Source: an uncultured Chromatiaceae bacterium
GTDB taxonomy: Bacteria; Pseudomonadota; Gammaproteobacteria; Enterobacterales; Alteromonadaceae
Assembly (NCBI GenBank): GCA_937978655.1
Contig: CALJUX010000088.1
Span: 1-64,000, forward strand
Direction: 5' to 3'
DNA: 64,000 nucleotides
The position numbers and the translations under genes are program-made. Below are positions 50,268 to 59,480 of this stretch, in pieces (the stretch's first letter is position 1; every line of letters starts with the position of its first letter). Under the pieces are notes generated by a model. The model saw nothing but the letters and a program-made list of their open reading frames with translations. It had not been told where the DNA came from and did no database searches.

Positions 50268-51284
50268 ATGACCACCAGTTTTGAACAGCGCAAACAGGCT
50301 TTGCAAGCGACACCAGCCACCTGGCTGATCACGGGCTGTGCCGGTTTTATTGGCTCAAATCTGCTTGAGCAGTTATTGACGCTTGGGCAACAGGTTGTCG
50401 GACTGGACAATTTTGCCACCGGACATCAGCGAAATCTTGATGAAGTCCAGCGACTGGTGACGCCACAGCAGTGGCAGAACTTCCGGTTTATTGAAGCAGA
50501 CATCCGGGACTATGCCAGCTGCGAGTTGGCGGTGCAGGGCGTTGATTATGTGCTGCACCAGGCCGCGTTAGGCTCGGTACCGCGTTCCATTCACGACCCT
50601 GTTACTACAAATGCCACCAATATCAGTGGTTTTTTGAATATGTTGCAGGCAGCCCGCAGTGCAGGCGTAAAGCGTTTTGTCTATGCGGCGTCCAGTTCGA
50701 CCTATGGTGACCATCCGGCCTTGCCGAAGGTGGAAGCAAATATTGGTAATCCATTGTCGCCTTATGCCGTCACAAAGTATGTCAATGAGCTTTACGCCGA
50801 CGTGTTTTCCCGCTGCTATGGCTTTCACGCCGTTGGTTTACGTTACTTTAATGTGTTTGGACCGCGTCAGGATCCAAACGGCGCTTACGCCGCAGTGATC
50901 CCGAAGTGGACAGCCGCGATGATTAAAGGCGAAGCGGTGCTTATTAACGGGGATGGCGAAACCAGCCGTGATTTTTGTTTTGTCGCCAATGCGGTACAGG
51001 CAAATATTCTTGCGGCAACCACGCCGCTTGAGCAGGCCGAAGTCTTTAATGTTGCTGTTGGCGATCGCACAACTTTAAACGATTTGTTCAATGCAATTCG
51101 CACGACGCTGGCTGATAATGGGTCGCATTACGAAGCTGCGCCGGTGTATCAGGATTTCCGCGCCGGCGACGTGCGGCATTCCCAGGCCGATGTCAGCAAA
51201 GCCGCACAGATGCTGGGGTTTGCCCCCAGCCACACGCTGTGGCAGGGACTGGCAGTGGCTATGCCTTGGTATTTACAGCAGTGA
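50268..51284 (+). CDS. tviC: UDP-GlcNAc/GlcNAcA C4-epimerase (TviC/WbpP-like)
   Basis: A 338-residue extended SDR. GCAGFIGS (23-30) binds NAD, LGSVPRSIHDPVTTNATNIS is typical of the WbpP/TviC subgroup that acts on N-acetylated sugars, SSSTYGD and SPYAVTK hold the catalytic Ser and Tyr-x3-Lys, and RYFNVFGPRQDPNGAYAAVI completes the substrate site. With TviB it would make UDP-GalNAcA. The ATG at 50268 has AGGA six bases upstream; an ATG at 50253 overlapping the wecB stop is an alternative. Confidence 0.9.
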   Translation: MTTSFEQRKQALQATPATWLITGCAGFIGSNLLEQLLTLGQQVVGLDNFATGHQRNLDEVQRLVTPQQWQNFRFIEADIRDYASCELAVQGVDYVLHQAALGSVPRSIHDPVTTNATNISGFLNMLQAARSAGVKRFVYAASSSTYGDHPALPKVEANIGNPLSPYAVTKYVNELYADVFSRCYGFHAVGLRYFNVFGPRQDPNGAYAAVIPKWTAAMIKGEAVLINGDGETSRDFCFVANAVQANILAATTPLEQAEVFNVAVGDRTTLNDLFNAIRTTLADNGSHYEAAPVYQDFRAGDVRHSQADVSKAAQMLGFAPSHTLWQGLAVAMPWYLQQ

Positions 51285-51399
51285 TTTCCTGTTTTTAATG
51301 CTGGATCTGCAGGCGCCGGGAGGTGTCTGTCAGGCTTTTTTTGCGCCCCGGATGTAGGTTTATGCCGTATCAGGGTGCTATTCAGGTCGGAGTAAAAGA

Positions 51400-54198
51400 G
51401 TGGCTAGTTTGATGAAAAGAATGCTGTTGTTGCTGGCTGTGATCTGTAGTGTGCAGACAGTTGCTGCGGTCACCCCCTCGCCAGCAATGATGGCGCAGCT
51501 GAAAAAGTTGCCAAAATCAGAACAAATGAAAATTGCCAAGCAGTACGGCTTTGATCTGGCGGAGCTGGAGGCAAAAAGCAGCAGTCCCACCAACGAAATG
51601 CAAAATCCGGACGAGGTCATTGCTGAACCTCTGCAGCCAGACGAACGCACTGAGCCAAAACAAAAAGACATCCAACAAGAGCCGGAAGACCCAAAAAAGC
51701 CCGTCCGTTATGGCTTGCAGCTATTTGATGCCAGCATCAGTACCTTTGCCCCTGTCGGCAACATTCCGGTACCGGATAACTATATCCTCGGCCCGGACGA
51801 TGAGCTGCTGGTGCAATTGTTTGGTAAAGAAAACGCCAGCGAAAAGGTGCTGATTAATCGGGACGGTACCGCCATTGTCGACGGATTCCCGCCATTTCAG
51901 CTGGGCGGTCTGACCTTCGCCAAAGCCAGAACCCTGATTGCCGAACGGATCCGCCAGCAGAATATCGGTGTGGACGTGGCGGTCAGCATGGGGCAATTAC
52001 GCACGATCAGCGTGTTTGTTGCGGGTGAAGCCAAATTTCCGGGTTCTTATACCGTCTCGGCGTTAAGTACGGTGACACAGGCATTATTTGTCGCCGGTGG
52101 TATCAGCGACATTGGTTCATTGCGTGAGATTAAAGTCAAAAGAGCCGGTGTTGAAGTGGCCAGTTTTGACCTGTACAAATTACTGATCCACGGTGACTCC
52201 AGCAATGATGTGCATCTGCGCCACGGCGACGTGATTTTCGTATCACCGGTGCAGCGACTGGCAGAGGTGTCGGGTGAAGTGCAGCGGCCGGCTATCTATG
52301 AAACCCGTCACGGTGAAACTATCGGTGATTTGGTGACAATGGCAGGTGGCAGCAAAGCGGGCGCTTTTCCGCGTAAAGTGGTGATTGAGCGCTTTAATCA
52401 GGATAATGTCCGTACTTTGCTGAATATCGACCTGACCAAAGCTGAAGATCGGCGCCTGGCGGTGCAAAACGGTGACATCGTACGGATTGGACAAACCTCG
52501 AAACGGGTTGAGCACGTTGTGACTGTGGCCGGTGCTGTGGTGCGGCCGGGACAATACGCCTGGACGCCGGGGATCCGGCTGAATCAACTGATTAGCTCAC
52601 TCTGGTCAGACTTACATCTGACCGTTGATCTGGATTACGCGTTGGTTGTACGTGAAATCAGTACCACAGGTGACTTAAAAGTTCTGCAGTTTAATCTGGG
52701 CGAAGCTATTACCAAACCCGGCAGTGTGCATAATCTGGAGCTGGCACCGCGGGATCTGGTGCTGGTCTTTCACCACGGTGAACAGTCGTACATGCGTGCT
52801 GAGCTGGACAAATATCTGTATGACAAACTGCTGAAACAATATCCGCAGAAGACGCTGTTTGCTAAAACCGAACCGGTGCTGGATGACAAACTGCCGCAGC
52901 CGTTTAAAGTGGATGTGGCGGCGTTAACCAGTCAGGCTTTTGCCGCCGTTTCCGAAAAGTATGCGGAAGTGGAGTTAAAGCCCGGAGTGGCGCCTGAGCC
53001 AGTACGGGTACAACCCAATGCTGAGCATAAAGCCTACCTGAAGTCATTAATGCAGGAGTTGTTAACCAACCTGTATTACGAACCGGAGGTGCTGCAATTC
53101 TCTGCGCATCTGACCCGGACTGAGTTGTTATATCCGCTCCTGCAGAAACTGCGCCAGCAAGCCCGTTTTAATGCCATGACAAAAGTGGTGTCGGTGTACG
53201 GTGAAGTGAAATTGCCAGGTGAGTATCCGCTGGCTGAAAATGCCGGCGTTGAGCAGCTGATCACCGCCGCAGGCGGTCTCAATGACAGCGCTTATCTGGA
53301 AAAAGCTGAACTGACCCGCTTATTGCAGCAAAACGAAGAACAGTCCGGCTTACGGGTGCAACACCAGAACATCAACCTGATTGACGTGCTGCAAGGCACA
53401 TCGGCGGTCAAACTGGCCAGTCGTGATCGCCTGACCGTTTTTGCCGTACCGGACTGGAACGTTGAGCGCACTATTTCTCTGACCGGGCAGCTGCGCTTCC
53501 CCGGTAAATATACCATCCAGCAAGGTGAGAAACTGTCGGCAGTACTGGCACGGGCCGGTGGTTTAACCAACGACGGATTTGCCCGCGGCGCTATTTTTAC
53601 CCGTAAACAAATCCGTGAGCAGGAAAGCCAGCAGCTCAGTAAGCTGATGCAACAACTGCGTTCAGATATCGCTGCCAAGAACCTGTCGGCCGAGACAGAC
53701 ACGGCACAGACCAAACCGGAAGATGCGATCATGATGATCGCTGAGATTGAAAAGACCAAGCCGATAGGCCGGCTGGTGATTGACCTTGATGCGGTGTTAA
53801 GAGCCGATCCGGAGTTCGATTTACTGGTGGAAGAGGGCGACGAATTATATGTTCCGACAGCGCAGACCACCGTTGCCGTGGTCGGCGAGGTGCAGCACGC
53901 CTCCAGCCATCGTTTTAAATCCGGCATGACAGTGGACGATTACTTGCAGCTGGCCGGTGGCTTTCGTAAACGCTCGGACGATGAGCGCGTCTATGTGATC
54001 AGAGCCGATGGTTCGGTGTTTATCCCAGGGCGTAACTCATGGTTCGCGGTCAGTAACGCGGCGTTACAGCCAGGCGACACTATCGTAGTGCCACTGGACA
54101 CTGACTACAGCTCCAGCCTGTCGTTGTGGAGTAAAGTCACCACTATTATTTCGCAGAGTATCGTTGCTCTGGCCGCCATTAATAACATTTCGAATTAG
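51400..54198 (+). CDS. Large polysaccharide export protein with multiple SLBB domains
   Basis: A 932-residue secreted protein. The signal peptide (MKRMLLLLAVICSVQTVAA region) is of type I, without a lipobox Cys. A poly-export domain starts at about 125 (YILGPDDELLVQLFGKENAS). At least six SLBB-like units follow, each with a V-x-G-x-V-xx-P-G-x-Y pattern: VFVAGEAKFPGSY, VSGEVQRPAIY, VAGAVVRPGQY, VYGEVKLPGEY, LTGQLRFPGKY and VVGEVQHASSH. A hydrophobic C-terminus ends the protein. It is far longer than Wza (about 380). It should form an envelope-spanning channel for the glycan with the Wzz-like protein next to it. The GTG start has GGAG seven bases upstream. Confidence 0.85.
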   Translation: MASLMKRMLLLLAVICSVQTVAAVTPSPAMMAQLKKLPKSEQMKIAKQYGFDLAELEAKSSSPTNEMQNPDEVIAEPLQPDERTEPKQKDIQQEPEDPKKPVRYGLQLFDASISTFAPVGNIPVPDNYILGPDDELLVQLFGKENASEKVLINRDGTAIVDGFPPFQLGGLTFAKARTLIAERIRQQNIGVDVAVSMGQLRTISVFVAGEAKFPGSYTVSALSTVTQALFVAGGISDIGSLREIKVKRAGVEVASFDLYKLLIHGDSSNDVHLRHGDVIFVSPVQRLAEVSGEVQRPAIYETRHGETIGDLVTMAGGSKAGAFPRKVVIERFNQDNVRTLLNIDLTKAEDRRLAVQNGDIVRIGQTSKRVEHVVTVAGAVVRPGQYAWTPGIRLNQLISSLWSDLHLTVDLDYALVVREISTTGDLKVLQFNLGEAITKPGSVHNLELAPRDLVLVFHHGEQSYMRAELDKYLYDKLLKQYPQKTLFAKTEPVLDDKLPQPFKVDVAALTSQAFAAVSEKYAEVELKPGVAPEPVRVQPNAEHKAYLKSLMQELLTNLYYEPEVLQFSAHLTRTELLYPLLQKLRQQARFNAMTKVVSVYGEVKLPGEYPLAENAGVEQLITAAGGLNDSAYLEKAELTRLLQQNEEQSGLRVQHQNINLIDVLQGTSAVKLASRDRLTVFAVPDWNVERTISLTGQLRFPGKYTIQQGEKLSAVLARAGGLTNDGFARGAIFTRKQIREQESQQLSKLMQQLRSDIAAKNLSAETDTAQTKPEDAIMMIAEIEKTKPIGRLVIDLDAVLRADPEFDLLVEEGDELYVPTAQTTVAVVGEVQHASSHRFKSGMTVDDYLQLAGGFRKRSDDERVYVIRADGSVFIPGRNSWFAVSNAALQPGDTIVVPLDTDYSSSLSLWSKVTTIISQSIVALAAINNISN

Positions 54199-54212
54199 AG
54201 CCGGATTGAGAA

Positions 54213-55166
54213 GTGCAGAAATCAGAAATTAAATCAGACCAGGTTGCACTCCCCGTGCTGATCGTTGCGCTGTGGCGCTATAAATGGGCCGGTTTGTTGT
54301 GGCTGGTGTTGGTAGTCGGCGCCACTGTTGCTTATGTGCTGACCTTACCCAATCTGTATAAGTCACAGGCTATCCTGATCCCAACGGAGGCCACCGGCAA
54401 ATTAGGTGGCTTATCCAGCTCTTTAGGTAGTGTTGGTGCACTTGCCGGAATTAATATCGGCGGCGGCGGCGAAAAAAAGTCAGTGGTGGCGCTGGAGCTA
54501 ATGAAATCGCGCGCGTTTTTTGCCGCATTTATGCAGAAATATCAGCTTAAAGTGCAGTTAATGGCGGCAAAAGGCTGGGATCCGGCGACGAAGCAGCTGC
54601 TGCTTGACCCGGAGATCTATGATGCGTCAAAGCAGCTATGGCTGCGTCCAGCCATAGGCCTTCGCGCCGCAGAGCCGTCAGATCAGGAATGTTATGAAGC
54701 CTTTATGCGTATTTTCGCCAGTTCGCAGGACAAGCTGACCGGTGTGATTACCATTTCGCTGGAATTTGTCGCGCCTGATCTGGCGCAGCGCTGGTTGCAG
54801 TTGTATCTGGATGAACTCAATCTGCAGATGAAACAACGGGACATCAGCGAAGCCGACGAGTCTATTCAGTTTATCCAGGATCGCATTGCGAAGACGGACC
54901 TCAATGAGATCCGCAACGTATTATTTGCCATGCTCGAGGAGCACCAGAAAACGCTGGTAGTGGCTAATGTGAAGCCGGATTATGTATTTAAGCTGATTGA
55001 TCCGCCGTCTTTGCCTGATATTAAATCCGGTCCGGTGCGCAGCATTATGGTGCTGGCGGCTATGGTCGGCGCGTTTTTTATCTATATCGTTGTTGTTTTA
55101 GCACTGGTTTTATTGCGCAATCGTTTGCAGGTAAAGTCGGAAAAGGAATGCACTGATGCCGTGTAA
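54213..55166 (+). CDS. Wzz-type chain-length determinant / polysaccharide co-polymerase
   Basis: A 317-residue inner-membrane protein with two membrane helices (about 26-45 and 277-301) around a periplasmic helical domain. LPNLYKSQAILIPTEATG after the first helix and LIDPPSLPDIKSGPVRS before the second are the usual Wzz boundary motifs. It controls polymer length and pairs with the export protein. There is no C-terminal tyrosine kinase domain. The start is GTG at 54213, and the end overlaps tviB by 11 bases. Confidence 0.85.
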   Translation: MQKSEIKSDQVALPVLIVALWRYKWAGLLWLVLVVGATVAYVLTLPNLYKSQAILIPTEATGKLGGLSSSLGSVGALAGINIGGGGEKKSVVALELMKSRAFFAAFMQKYQLKVQLMAAKGWDPATKQLLLDPEIYDASKQLWLRPAIGLRAAEPSDQECYEAFMRIFASSQDKLTGVITISLEFVAPDLAQRWLQLYLDELNLQMKQRDISEADESIQFIQDRIAKTDLNEIRNVLFAMLEEHQKTLVVANVKPDYVFKLIDPPSLPDIKSGPVRSIMVLAAMVGAFFIYIVVVLALVLLRNRLQVKSEKECTDAV

Positions 55167-56436
55167 TTTAGAACAAATTAAAATCGCCATCATTGGTCTT
55201 GGCTATGTCGGCTTACCTCTGGCTGTTGAGTTTGGTAAAAAATATCCTACTTTAGGTTTTGATATTAATCAGGCGCGGATAGCCGAACTGCAGCGTGGTG
55301 AAGACCACACGCTGGAAGTGTCGCCGGCGGAACTGCGCAGCGCGACTCAGTTGCAATACAGTGCTGATATTGCTGCGTTGCGCACGGCCAATTTTTTTAT
55401 TGTCACGGTCCCGACGCCGATTGACCAGCACCGTCAGCCGGATTTGACGCCGCTGATTAAGGCATCTGAAACCTTAGGCAAGGTTATCAAGCCGGGCGAT
55501 ATCGTTGTGTATGAATCCACGGTGTATCCGGGCGCCACCGAAGAGGATTGCATCCCGGTGATCGAGCGGGTATCAGGCCTCAAATACAATCAGGACTTTT
55601 TTGCCGGTTACAGTCCTGAGCGGATTAACCCGGGTGACAAAGAACACCGGGTCATTAATATCCGCAAAGTGACCTCGGGTTCGACGCCCGAAATCGCCCG
55701 CTTTGTCGACGCCGTATATGCCAGTATTATCACCGCCGGCACTTATCTGGCGTCGGGTATTAAGGTCGCAGAAGCCGCCAAAGTGATTGAAAATACACAG
55801 CGTGATTTGAATATTGCCCTGATCAACGAGCTGGCGGTGATCTTCAACCGCATGGGGATTGATACCGAAGAAGTGTTACTCGCCGCCGGAACCAAATGGA
55901 ACTTTTTGCCATTCAGACCCGGCCTCGTCGGCGGCCATTGTATTGGGGTTGACCCTTATTATCTGACGCATAAAGCCCAGGCGCTGGGGTATCACCCTGA
56001 AGTGATCCTGGCCGGCCGGCGCATCAATGACGGCATGGGGAAATATGTGGTGTCGCAGCTGGTGAAACAGATGATTAAGCAGCAGATGCCGGTGTCTGGC
56101 GCCAGAGTCCTGGTGCTGGGGTTGACCTTTAAAGAGAATTGCCCGGATATCCGCAATACAAAAGTCGTGGATATTCTGGCAGAACTAAAAGAATACGGCA
56201 TGCAGGCTGATGTGTTTGATCCCTGGATTGATGCAGCAGAAGCGGCACACGAGTATGGTCTGACGCCGGTACAGGTGCCGGCCGCGGGACAATATGACGC
56301 GATCGTTCTGGCGGTGGCCCACCAACAGTTTAAAGAGCTGGGCGCAGCCGGTATCCGTGCCTTTGGCAAACCACAGCATGTGCTGTACGACCTGAAATAT
56401 GTACTGCCACGCGAGCAAACTGATTTGCGGCTGTGA
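55156..56436 (+). CDS. tviB: UDP-N-acetylhexosamine 6-dehydrogenase (TviB-like)
   Basis: A 426-residue nucleotide-sugar dehydrogenase. AIIGLGYVGLPLAVEFGKKY is the NAD site, VPTPIDQHRQPDLTPLIKAS, YESTVYPGATEEDCIPV and GYSPERINPGDKEHRV follow, and GLVGGHCIGVDPYYLTHKAQ holds the catalytic Cys. The whole pattern and the end LYDLKYVLPREQTDLRL strongly resemble TviB of the Vi antigen pathway, which oxidises UDP-GlcNAc to the uronic acid. With the TviC-like enzyme it would give UDP-GalNAcA. Confidence 0.92.
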   Translation: MPCNLEQIKIAIIGLGYVGLPLAVEFGKKYPTLGFDINQARIAELQRGEDHTLEVSPAELRSATQLQYSADIAALRTANFFIVTVPTPIDQHRQPDLTPLIKASETLGKVIKPGDIVVYESTVYPGATEEDCIPVIERVSGLKYNQDFFAGYSPERINPGDKEHRVINIRKVTSGSTPEIARFVDAVYASIITAGTYLASGIKVAEAAKVIENTQRDLNIALINELAVIFNRMGIDTEEVLLAAGTKWNFLPFRPGLVGGHCIGVDPYYLTHKAQALGYHPEVILAGRRINDGMGKYVVSQLVKQMIKQQMPVSGARVLVLGLTFKENCPDIRNTKVVDILAELKEYGMQADVFDPWIDAAEAAHEYGLTPVQVPAAGQYDAIVLAVAHQQFKELGAAGIRAFGKPQHVLYDLKYVLPREQTDLRL

Positions 56437-56459
56437 CCTTGTTGTAGAAGAGAGTAATA

Positions 56460-57533
56460 GTGAAAATTTTAGTAACAGGCGGCGCCGGTTTTATCGGCTC
56501 TGCGCTCGTCAGACATATCATTCGCCACAGTCAGGACCAGGTGTTAAATCTGGATAAACTGACTTATGCCGGCAACCTGCAGTCTTTGCAGGAAGTTAGT
56601 GCAGATCCGCGTTATCAGTTTGCCCGGATTGATATTTGTGACCAGGCCAGCGTGCTGGCTGAATTGCAGCGTTTTGAGCCGGATGTCGTGATGCATCTGG
56701 CGGCGGAAAGTCATGTTGACCGTTCGATTGACGGGCCCTCGGCTTTTATTCAGACCAATATTGTTGGCACTTACAGCCTGCTGGAAGCCTGCCGCCAGTA
56801 CTGGCAACAGCTGACGCCGGCACGCCGGGCGAGTTTCCGTTTCCATCATGTTTCGACCGATGAAGTTTTTGGCGATTTGCACGGCACTGAGGATTTGTTC
56901 AGCGAAACAACGCCTTATGCGCCCAGTAGTCCGTATTCGGCGTCCAAGGCGGCCAGCGATCATCTGGTGCGCGCCTGGTACCGCACTTATGGCTTACCTG
57001 TTTTGGTTACAAATTGTTCGAACAACTATGGGCCTTACCATTTTCCGGAGAAGCTGATCCCACTGGTGATCCTCAACGCGCTGGCGGGAAAACCGCTGCC
57101 GGTCTACGGCAATGGCCAGCAAATCCGTGACTGGCTCTATGTCGAAGATCATGCGGCCGCGCTGTATTGTGTGGCAAGCCGTGGCGTAGTCGGCGAGACC
57201 TATAACATCGGCGGTCACAACGAAAAGAAAAATATCGAAGTGGTCGAAGCCATTTGTGCCTTGTTAGATGAACTTGCGCCACAACGGCCGGGCCAAATCA
57301 GCCAGTACCGCGAATTGATCCGCTTTGTCCAGGACAGGCCCGGGCATGACCACCGTTATGCCATCGATGCCGGCAAAATGAGCCGGGAACTGGGCTGGCA
57401 GCCGGCACAGACCTTTGAGTCTGGCCTGCGCCAGACTGTGCTGTGGTATCTGCAGAATAAACCTTGGTGGCAGGCGGTGCTGAACGGCAGTTATCAGCTG
57501 GAAAGATTAGGCACAGGAGCCCCGACATCATGA
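56460..57533 (+). CDS. rfbB: dTDP-glucose 4,6-dehydratase
   Basis: A 357-residue extended SDR. TGGAGFIGSA near the N-terminus, HLAAESHVDRSIDGPSAFIQ, HVSTDEVFGDLHG with the catalytic Asp-Glu pair, and SPYSASKAASDHLVRAW with Tyr-x3-Lys are those of RfbB/RmlB. It converts dTDP-glucose to dTDP-4-keto-6-deoxyglucose. The start is GTG at 56460 after AGAAGAG. Its stop overlaps rfbA (ATGA). rfbC and rfbD are absent, so the product is not rhamnose but probably an amino sugar. Confidence 0.96.
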   Translation: MKILVTGGAGFIGSALVRHIIRHSQDQVLNLDKLTYAGNLQSLQEVSADPRYQFARIDICDQASVLAELQRFEPDVVMHLAAESHVDRSIDGPSAFIQTNIVGTYSLLEACRQYWQQLTPARRASFRFHHVSTDEVFGDLHGTEDLFSETTPYAPSSPYSASKAASDHLVRAWYRTYGLPVLVTNCSNNYGPYHFPEKLIPLVILNALAGKPLPVYGNGQQIRDWLYVEDHAAALYCVASRGVVGETYNIGGHNEKKNIEVVEAICALLDELAPQRPGQISQYRELIRFVQDRPGHDHRYAIDAGKMSRELGWQPAQTFESGLRQTVLWYLQNKPWWQAVLNGSYQLERLGTGAPTS

Positions 57534-58393
57534 AAGGCATAGTGTTAGCCGGCGGTTCGGGCAGCCGTTTGTTTCCAATCACCCAAGGGGTGTCAAAGCA
57601 GCTGCTGCCGGTGTATGACAAACCGATGATTTATTACCCGTTGTCGGTGCTGATGCTGGCCGGGATCCGCGATATTTTGTTGATCACGACACCGGAAGAT
57701 CAGGCATCGTTTCAGCGTCTGCTCGGTGATGGCAGCGCATTTGGCATTGCGTTGAGTTATGCCGTACAGCCAAACCCGGACGGTCTGGCGCAGGCTTTTA
57801 TCATCGGCGAGCAGTTTATTGGCGATGATCAGGTGTGTCTGGTGCTTGGCGACAACATTTTTTATGGTCAGGGTTTTAGTCCGAAACTGAAAAACGCGGC
57901 GGCCCGCACTGTAGGGGCTACTATTTTTGGCTATCAGGTCAAAGACCCGCAACGCTTTGGCGTGGTTGAATTCGACGCGCAGCAAAAAGTGTTGTCGATA
58001 GAAGAGAAACCGGCCAGACCCAAGTCTAATTATGCCGCAACCGGCCTGTATTTTTATGACAACCAGGTGACGGCTATTGCCAAAACTATTCAGCCTTCCG
58101 CCCGTGGCGAACTGGAAATTACCTGCGTCAACCAGGCATATCTGGAACAGGGCAACCTGCAGATGGAAATGCTCGGCCGTGGTTTTGCCTGGCTGGATAC
58201 CGGCACTCATGAAAGCCTGCTTGAGGCCAGTATGTTTGTGCAAACCATTGAACACCGTCAGGGCTTTAAAATCGCCGCACTGGAAGAAATTGCGTTTAAT
58301 CAGGGCTGGATCGATGCCACACAGCTGCTGGCGCGGGCAGAATTACTCGCTAAAAACGAATACGGTGTTTACCTGCGAGGACTGTTAGCGTGA
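57530..58393 (+). CDS. rfbA: Glucose-1-phosphate thymidylyltransferase
   Basis: A 287-residue nucleotidyltransferase. GIVLAGGSGSRLFPIT is the dTTP-binding signature, SKQLLPVYDKPMIYYPLSVL follows, and LVLGDNIFYGQGFS and GWIDATQLL are typical. It supplies dTDP-glucose to RfbB. The ATG at 57530 has AGGAG upstream and overlaps the rfbB stop. Length is normal. Confidence 0.96.
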   Translation: MKGIVLAGGSGSRLFPITQGVSKQLLPVYDKPMIYYPLSVLMLAGIRDILLITTPEDQASFQRLLGDGSAFGIALSYAVQPNPDGLAQAFIIGEQFIGDDQVCLVLGDNIFYGQGFSPKLKNAAARTVGATIFGYQVKDPQRFGVVEFDAQQKVLSIEEKPARPKSNYAATGLYFYDNQVTAIAKTIQPSARGELEITCVNQAYLEQGNLQMEMLGRGFAWLDTGTHESLLEASMFVQTIEHRQGFKIAALEEIAFNQGWIDATQLLARAELLAKNEYGVYLRGLLA

Positions 58394-59478
58394 TGAAAAT
58401 CCCGGTTAACCGGCCTTATCAGCCGGAGTTTGGTCAGTACCAGGCTTATCTGGAACGGGCGTACGCCAACAACTGGCTGACCAATAACGGTCCTTTGGTG
58501 CAGGAGCTGAAAAGCCGGCTGGAAGCATACCTTGGCGTCAAAAATTTATTGCTGGTAGCCAATGGTACGCTGGCGATGCAGCTGGCCTACCGGGCGTTAA
58601 AGGTGCAGGGCAGCGCCATCACTACGCCTTTTACCTTTATCGCCACCAGCAGTTCATTACAATGGGAAGGCATCCGGCCGGAGTTTGCCGATATTGATGC
58701 CGCCAGTTTTAACTTGTCTCCGCAGCAGGTGCAGGCGCAAATGCATCAGGGCGTCAGTGCCGTGGTGCCGGTGCATGTTTATGGCAATCCCTGTGACGTG
58801 GATGCCTTTGAAACCCTGCGCAGTCAGCACGATGTCAAAGTCATTTATGATGCCGCCCATGCCTTTGGCGTCAAAGTCGGGGATCGCAGTGTGCTCAGCT
58901 ATGGCGATGCGTCCACGCTGAGTTTTCACGCTACCAAAGTCTTTCATTCCGTTGAGGGCGGTGCTGTGGTGTTCCGCGACGCCGACGCCTGTGCTGCAGC
59001 GGAACAAATGACCAACTTTGGCATTATTCCGGGGAACAGCGGCATCGCCGGGCCTGGCATCAACTGTAAAATGAGTGAAGTGCATGCGGCCATGGGGCTG
59101 GCGGTGCTCGACAATATTGATGAAGTACTGACCCGGCGGGTCGCGGCTTATCAGCTCTACAAAGATTTATTGCAGGATGTGGTGGGTTTACCGCGTTGGC
59201 ATGATGCCGCCAATGACAATGGCGCTTATTTCCCTATCCTGCTGGCCAGCCACAGTCAGTCCGAGCGGGTGCTTGCTGCACTGGCCGCCCGTGGTGTTAC
59301 GGCAAGGCGTTATTTTGCGCCGGCACTGCATACGCTCAGCGATTATCAGTATCCGGGGATCGCACCTTGCCCGGTTGCGGCCGACTACGCCAGCCGGACT
59401 TTGTGTTTACCGCTGTTTTACGATCTGACGGATGCGGAGATCCGTTATGTCGCACAGCAGGTCCGGCAGAGTCTCTGA
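58393..59478 (+). CDS. dTDP-4-keto-6-deoxyhexose aminotransferase (VioA-like)
   Basis: A 361-residue DegT/DnrJ/EryC1 aminotransferase. The start KIPVNRPYQPE and NNWLTNNGPLVQELKSRLEA resemble VioA, which makes dTDP-4-amino-4,6-dideoxyglucose. SFHATKVFHSVEGG holds the PLP Lys182, and VIYDAAHAFGV the Asp that binds the ring nitrogen. With rfbA and rfbB just upstream and an acyltransferase just downstream, a dTDP-Qui4N or dTDP-Fuc4N pathway is likely. The stereochemistry at C4 cannot be told. It overlaps rfbA by one base; a GTG start three bases upstream is possible. Confidence 0.8.
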   Translation: MKIPVNRPYQPEFGQYQAYLERAYANNWLTNNGPLVQELKSRLEAYLGVKNLLLVANGTLAMQLAYRALKVQGSAITTPFTFIATSSSLQWEGIRPEFADIDAASFNLSPQQVQAQMHQGVSAVVPVHVYGNPCDVDAFETLRSQHDVKVIYDAAHAFGVKVGDRSVLSYGDASTLSFHATKVFHSVEGGAVVFRDADACAAAEQMTNFGIIPGNSGIAGPGINCKMSEVHAAMGLAVLDNIDEVLTRRVAAYQLYKDLLQDVVGLPRWHDAANDNGAYFPILLASHSQSERVLAALAARGVTARRYFAPALHTLSDYQYPGIAPCPVAADYASRTLCLPLFYDLTDAEIRYVAQQVRQSL

Positions 59479-59480
59479 AT

